Assembly (NCBI GenBank): GCA_003241685.1
Contig: QFPJ01000031.1
Span: 1 to 34,655, forward strand
DNA from: Sphingopyxis macrogoltabida
GTDB lineage: Bacteria; Pseudomonadota; Alphaproteobacteria; Sphingomonadales; Sphingomonadaceae
Direction: 5' to 3'
Length of the DNA: 34,655 nucleotides
In this document: piece by piece, positions 33,567 through 34,655 of the stretch
Numbering within the stretch: the first letter of the stretch is position 1
Layout of the letters: each line of letters opens with the position of its first letter
Notes under the pieces: model-generated
Database searches by the model: none
Told to the model about the DNA's origin: nothing
What the model saw: only the letters and a program-made list of their open reading frames with translations
Translations under genes and position numbers: made by a program

Positions 33567-34655
33567 TTAGAAATCGACCGATACGCGCCCGTAGACGAAG
33601 CGGCCGCTGAAGCCGAACGGCGACTGCGACGAATAGGGCAGGAAGCTGTTGTTCAGGCCGAAGTTGAAACCGTCGACGGTGCCGAACGGCAAGCGGTCGG
33701 GATATTCGTCGAGCAGATTGTTCGCGCCCACCGCCAGCGTCACCGGGCCGGCCGGCTTCAGCCGGAGTTCCAGATCGAGCACCCATTTCGGCGACAGGGT
33801 GATGTCGCCCGGCGCCGAGCCTTTTGGCACCGTGATGTCGAGGCTGGGGCCGGGCAGGAATACGCTGCCATAGCGGTTGGCGCGCAACGTCGCCCCCGCA
33901 ATGCCCGATTCCCAGTCGAGCCCGACATTCAGCTTGTTCGACGGCTGGCCATCGGTCAGGCGGAAGCTTTCGGGGCGTGCGAACAGGCGCTGCGCGGTGA
34001 AGCCGCTGAACGTCCGCCGATCGGTGATCTTGGTGTCGTTGAGATTATATCCCGCCGTGAAGGTCAGCCGCCCGATGCCGAAATCGGGGAAGCGATAGCT
34101 GCCCACGATGTCGATGCCCTGCGTCCGCGTGTCGATGCCGTTGACGAAGAAGCGCGCGGAGGTGCCGACGACGCCCGCGGCCTGCAGGATGGCGACGACG
34201 TCGGCGCCCTGAAGATTCTCGGTAAGCGTGATGCGATCGCGAATCTTGATCCGGTAATAATCGACGGTCAGGCTGAGACCCGGCACCATGTTGAAGGCGA
34301 TGCCGCCACCGAAGTTCAGCGATTTTTCGGGTTCGAGCGGCTGTGCGCCCAGCGCGATCGCGATCGGCGAGGCAACGGGAAAGGTGCCGATTTCGATCAG
34401 CGTTCCGTTGACGTTGTTCGTCGAGGTCGTCGAGAAGAATTGCTGCGCCATGCCGGGCGCGCGGAAGCCGGTCGAGACCGAGCCGCGCAGCGCAAGGCCG
34501 TCGACGGGTTCGAACCGGGCCGCGACCTTGCCGTTGATCGTGTCGCCGAAATCCGAGAAATGTTCGTAGCGCCCCGCAAGCTGAACGTTGAACATTTCGC
34601 TGAGATCGGCGTCGAGTTCGACATAGCCCGCGAAACTGTCGCGCGATTCGTCGAT
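33567..34655 (-). CDS. TonB-dependent receptor, C-terminal part (5' end outside the window)
   Basis: The last 362 residues of an outer-membrane TonB-dependent receptor. The frame is open through the right window edge, so the plug domain, TonB box and signal peptide lie beyond it. Beta-barrel features include alternating aromatic/polar strands, GRYEHFSDFGDTINGKVAARFEP, LRGSVSTGFRAPGMAQQFF and the typical NLLDEYPDRLPFG loop before the last strands; the final residue is phenylalanine (YGRVSVDF), as expected for BAM-dependent insertion. The transported ligand cannot be told from this part; sphingomonads carry many such receptors for iron chelates, vitamins or saccharides. Confidence 0.93.
   Translation of the reverse strand: MDESRDSFAGYVELDADLSEMFNVQLAGRYEHFSDFGDTINGKVAARFEPVDGLALRGSVSTGFRAPGMAQQFFSTTSTNNVNGTLIEIGTFPVASPIAIALGAQPLEPEKSLNFGGGIAFNMVPGLSLTVDYYRIKIRDRITLTENLQGADVVAILQAAGVVGTSARFFVNGIDTRTQGIDIVGSYRFPDFGIGRLTFTAGYNLNDTKITDRRTFSGFTAQRLFARPESFRLTDGQPSNKLNVGLDWESGIAGATLRANRYGSVFLPGPSLDITVPKGSAPGDITLSPKWVLDLELRLKPAGPVTLAVGANNLLDEYPDRLPFGTVDGFNFGLNNSFLPYSSQSPFGFSGRFVYGRVSVDF

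Overview
The window is a GC-rich chromosomal stretch from an alphaproteobacterium, most likely a sphingomonad (Sphingopyxis/Sphingomonas type). I infer this from family content: a UrcA-family protein, a DUF4893 lipoprotein, an FnrL-type regulator, a LytS/LytTR pair, a TonB-dependent receptor and secreted S9 and M20 hydrolases. An alphaproteobacterial SOS box (GTTC-N7-GTTC) in front of uvrA agrees. Coding density is high, with no insertion sequence, phage, plasmid, integron or CRISPR signature. It reads as core chromosome.

Layout. (1) 1-5469 is a catabolic/acyl-CoA block: a nitronate-monooxygenase-like flavoprotein, an alpha/beta-hydrolase-flavin-reductase fusion and two acyl-CoA dehydrogenases facing each other, followed by a LuxR-type regulator. 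An operator-like array sits at the left edge. (2) 5470-8363 holds an oxygen-sensing Fnr-type regulator behind a possible 47-aa leader ORF, and a HerA/DUF87-like ATPase divergent from an 86-aa protein of unknown function. (3) 8384-11316 is uvrA with its LexA box. (4) 11497-13169 holds three small secreted or anchored proteins (two unknown, one UrcA-family) and a strong bidirectional terminator. (5) 13177-19438 on the minus strand is valS, a MATE transporter, a LytS-like kinase and a LytTR regulator, probably partly co-transcribed. (6) 19537-24043 holds an S9 peptidase, a secreted amidohydrolase and a YpfJ-type zinc metallopeptidase, with palindromic repeats between genes. (7) 24203-28234 on the plus strand is a patatin-like hydrolase beside 3-hydroxybutyrate dehydrogenase, then a DUF4893 lipoprotein and a secreted M20 amidohydrolase. 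(8) 28395-34655 holds a Uup-type ABC-F ATPase, a SIMPL-domain protein, a prolyl-4-hydroxylase-like dioxygenase, tRNA-His, a leucine-dehydrogenase-like enzyme behind a striking TACGTA operator candidate, a YbaN-like membrane protein and the C-terminal part of a TonB-dependent receptor that runs off the right edge.

How the genes may work together. The first block probably oxidises acyl-CoA or other organic acids, with the LuxR protein and the left-edge operator as candidate regulators. The patatin-like hydrolase and 3-hydroxybutyrate dehydrogenase suggest polyhydroxybutyrate or ester turnover. The secreted peptidases and amidohydrolases, with the leucine dehydrogenase, suggest use of peptides and amino acids.

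I see no clear new defence or secretion system. The observations I rate highest are the fusion protein whose hydrolase domain has lost its nucleophile and histidine, the HerA-like ATPase with its divergent small partner, the TACGTA operator, the leader ORF in frame with the Fnr gene, and an A9 tract inside an apparent insert in valS.
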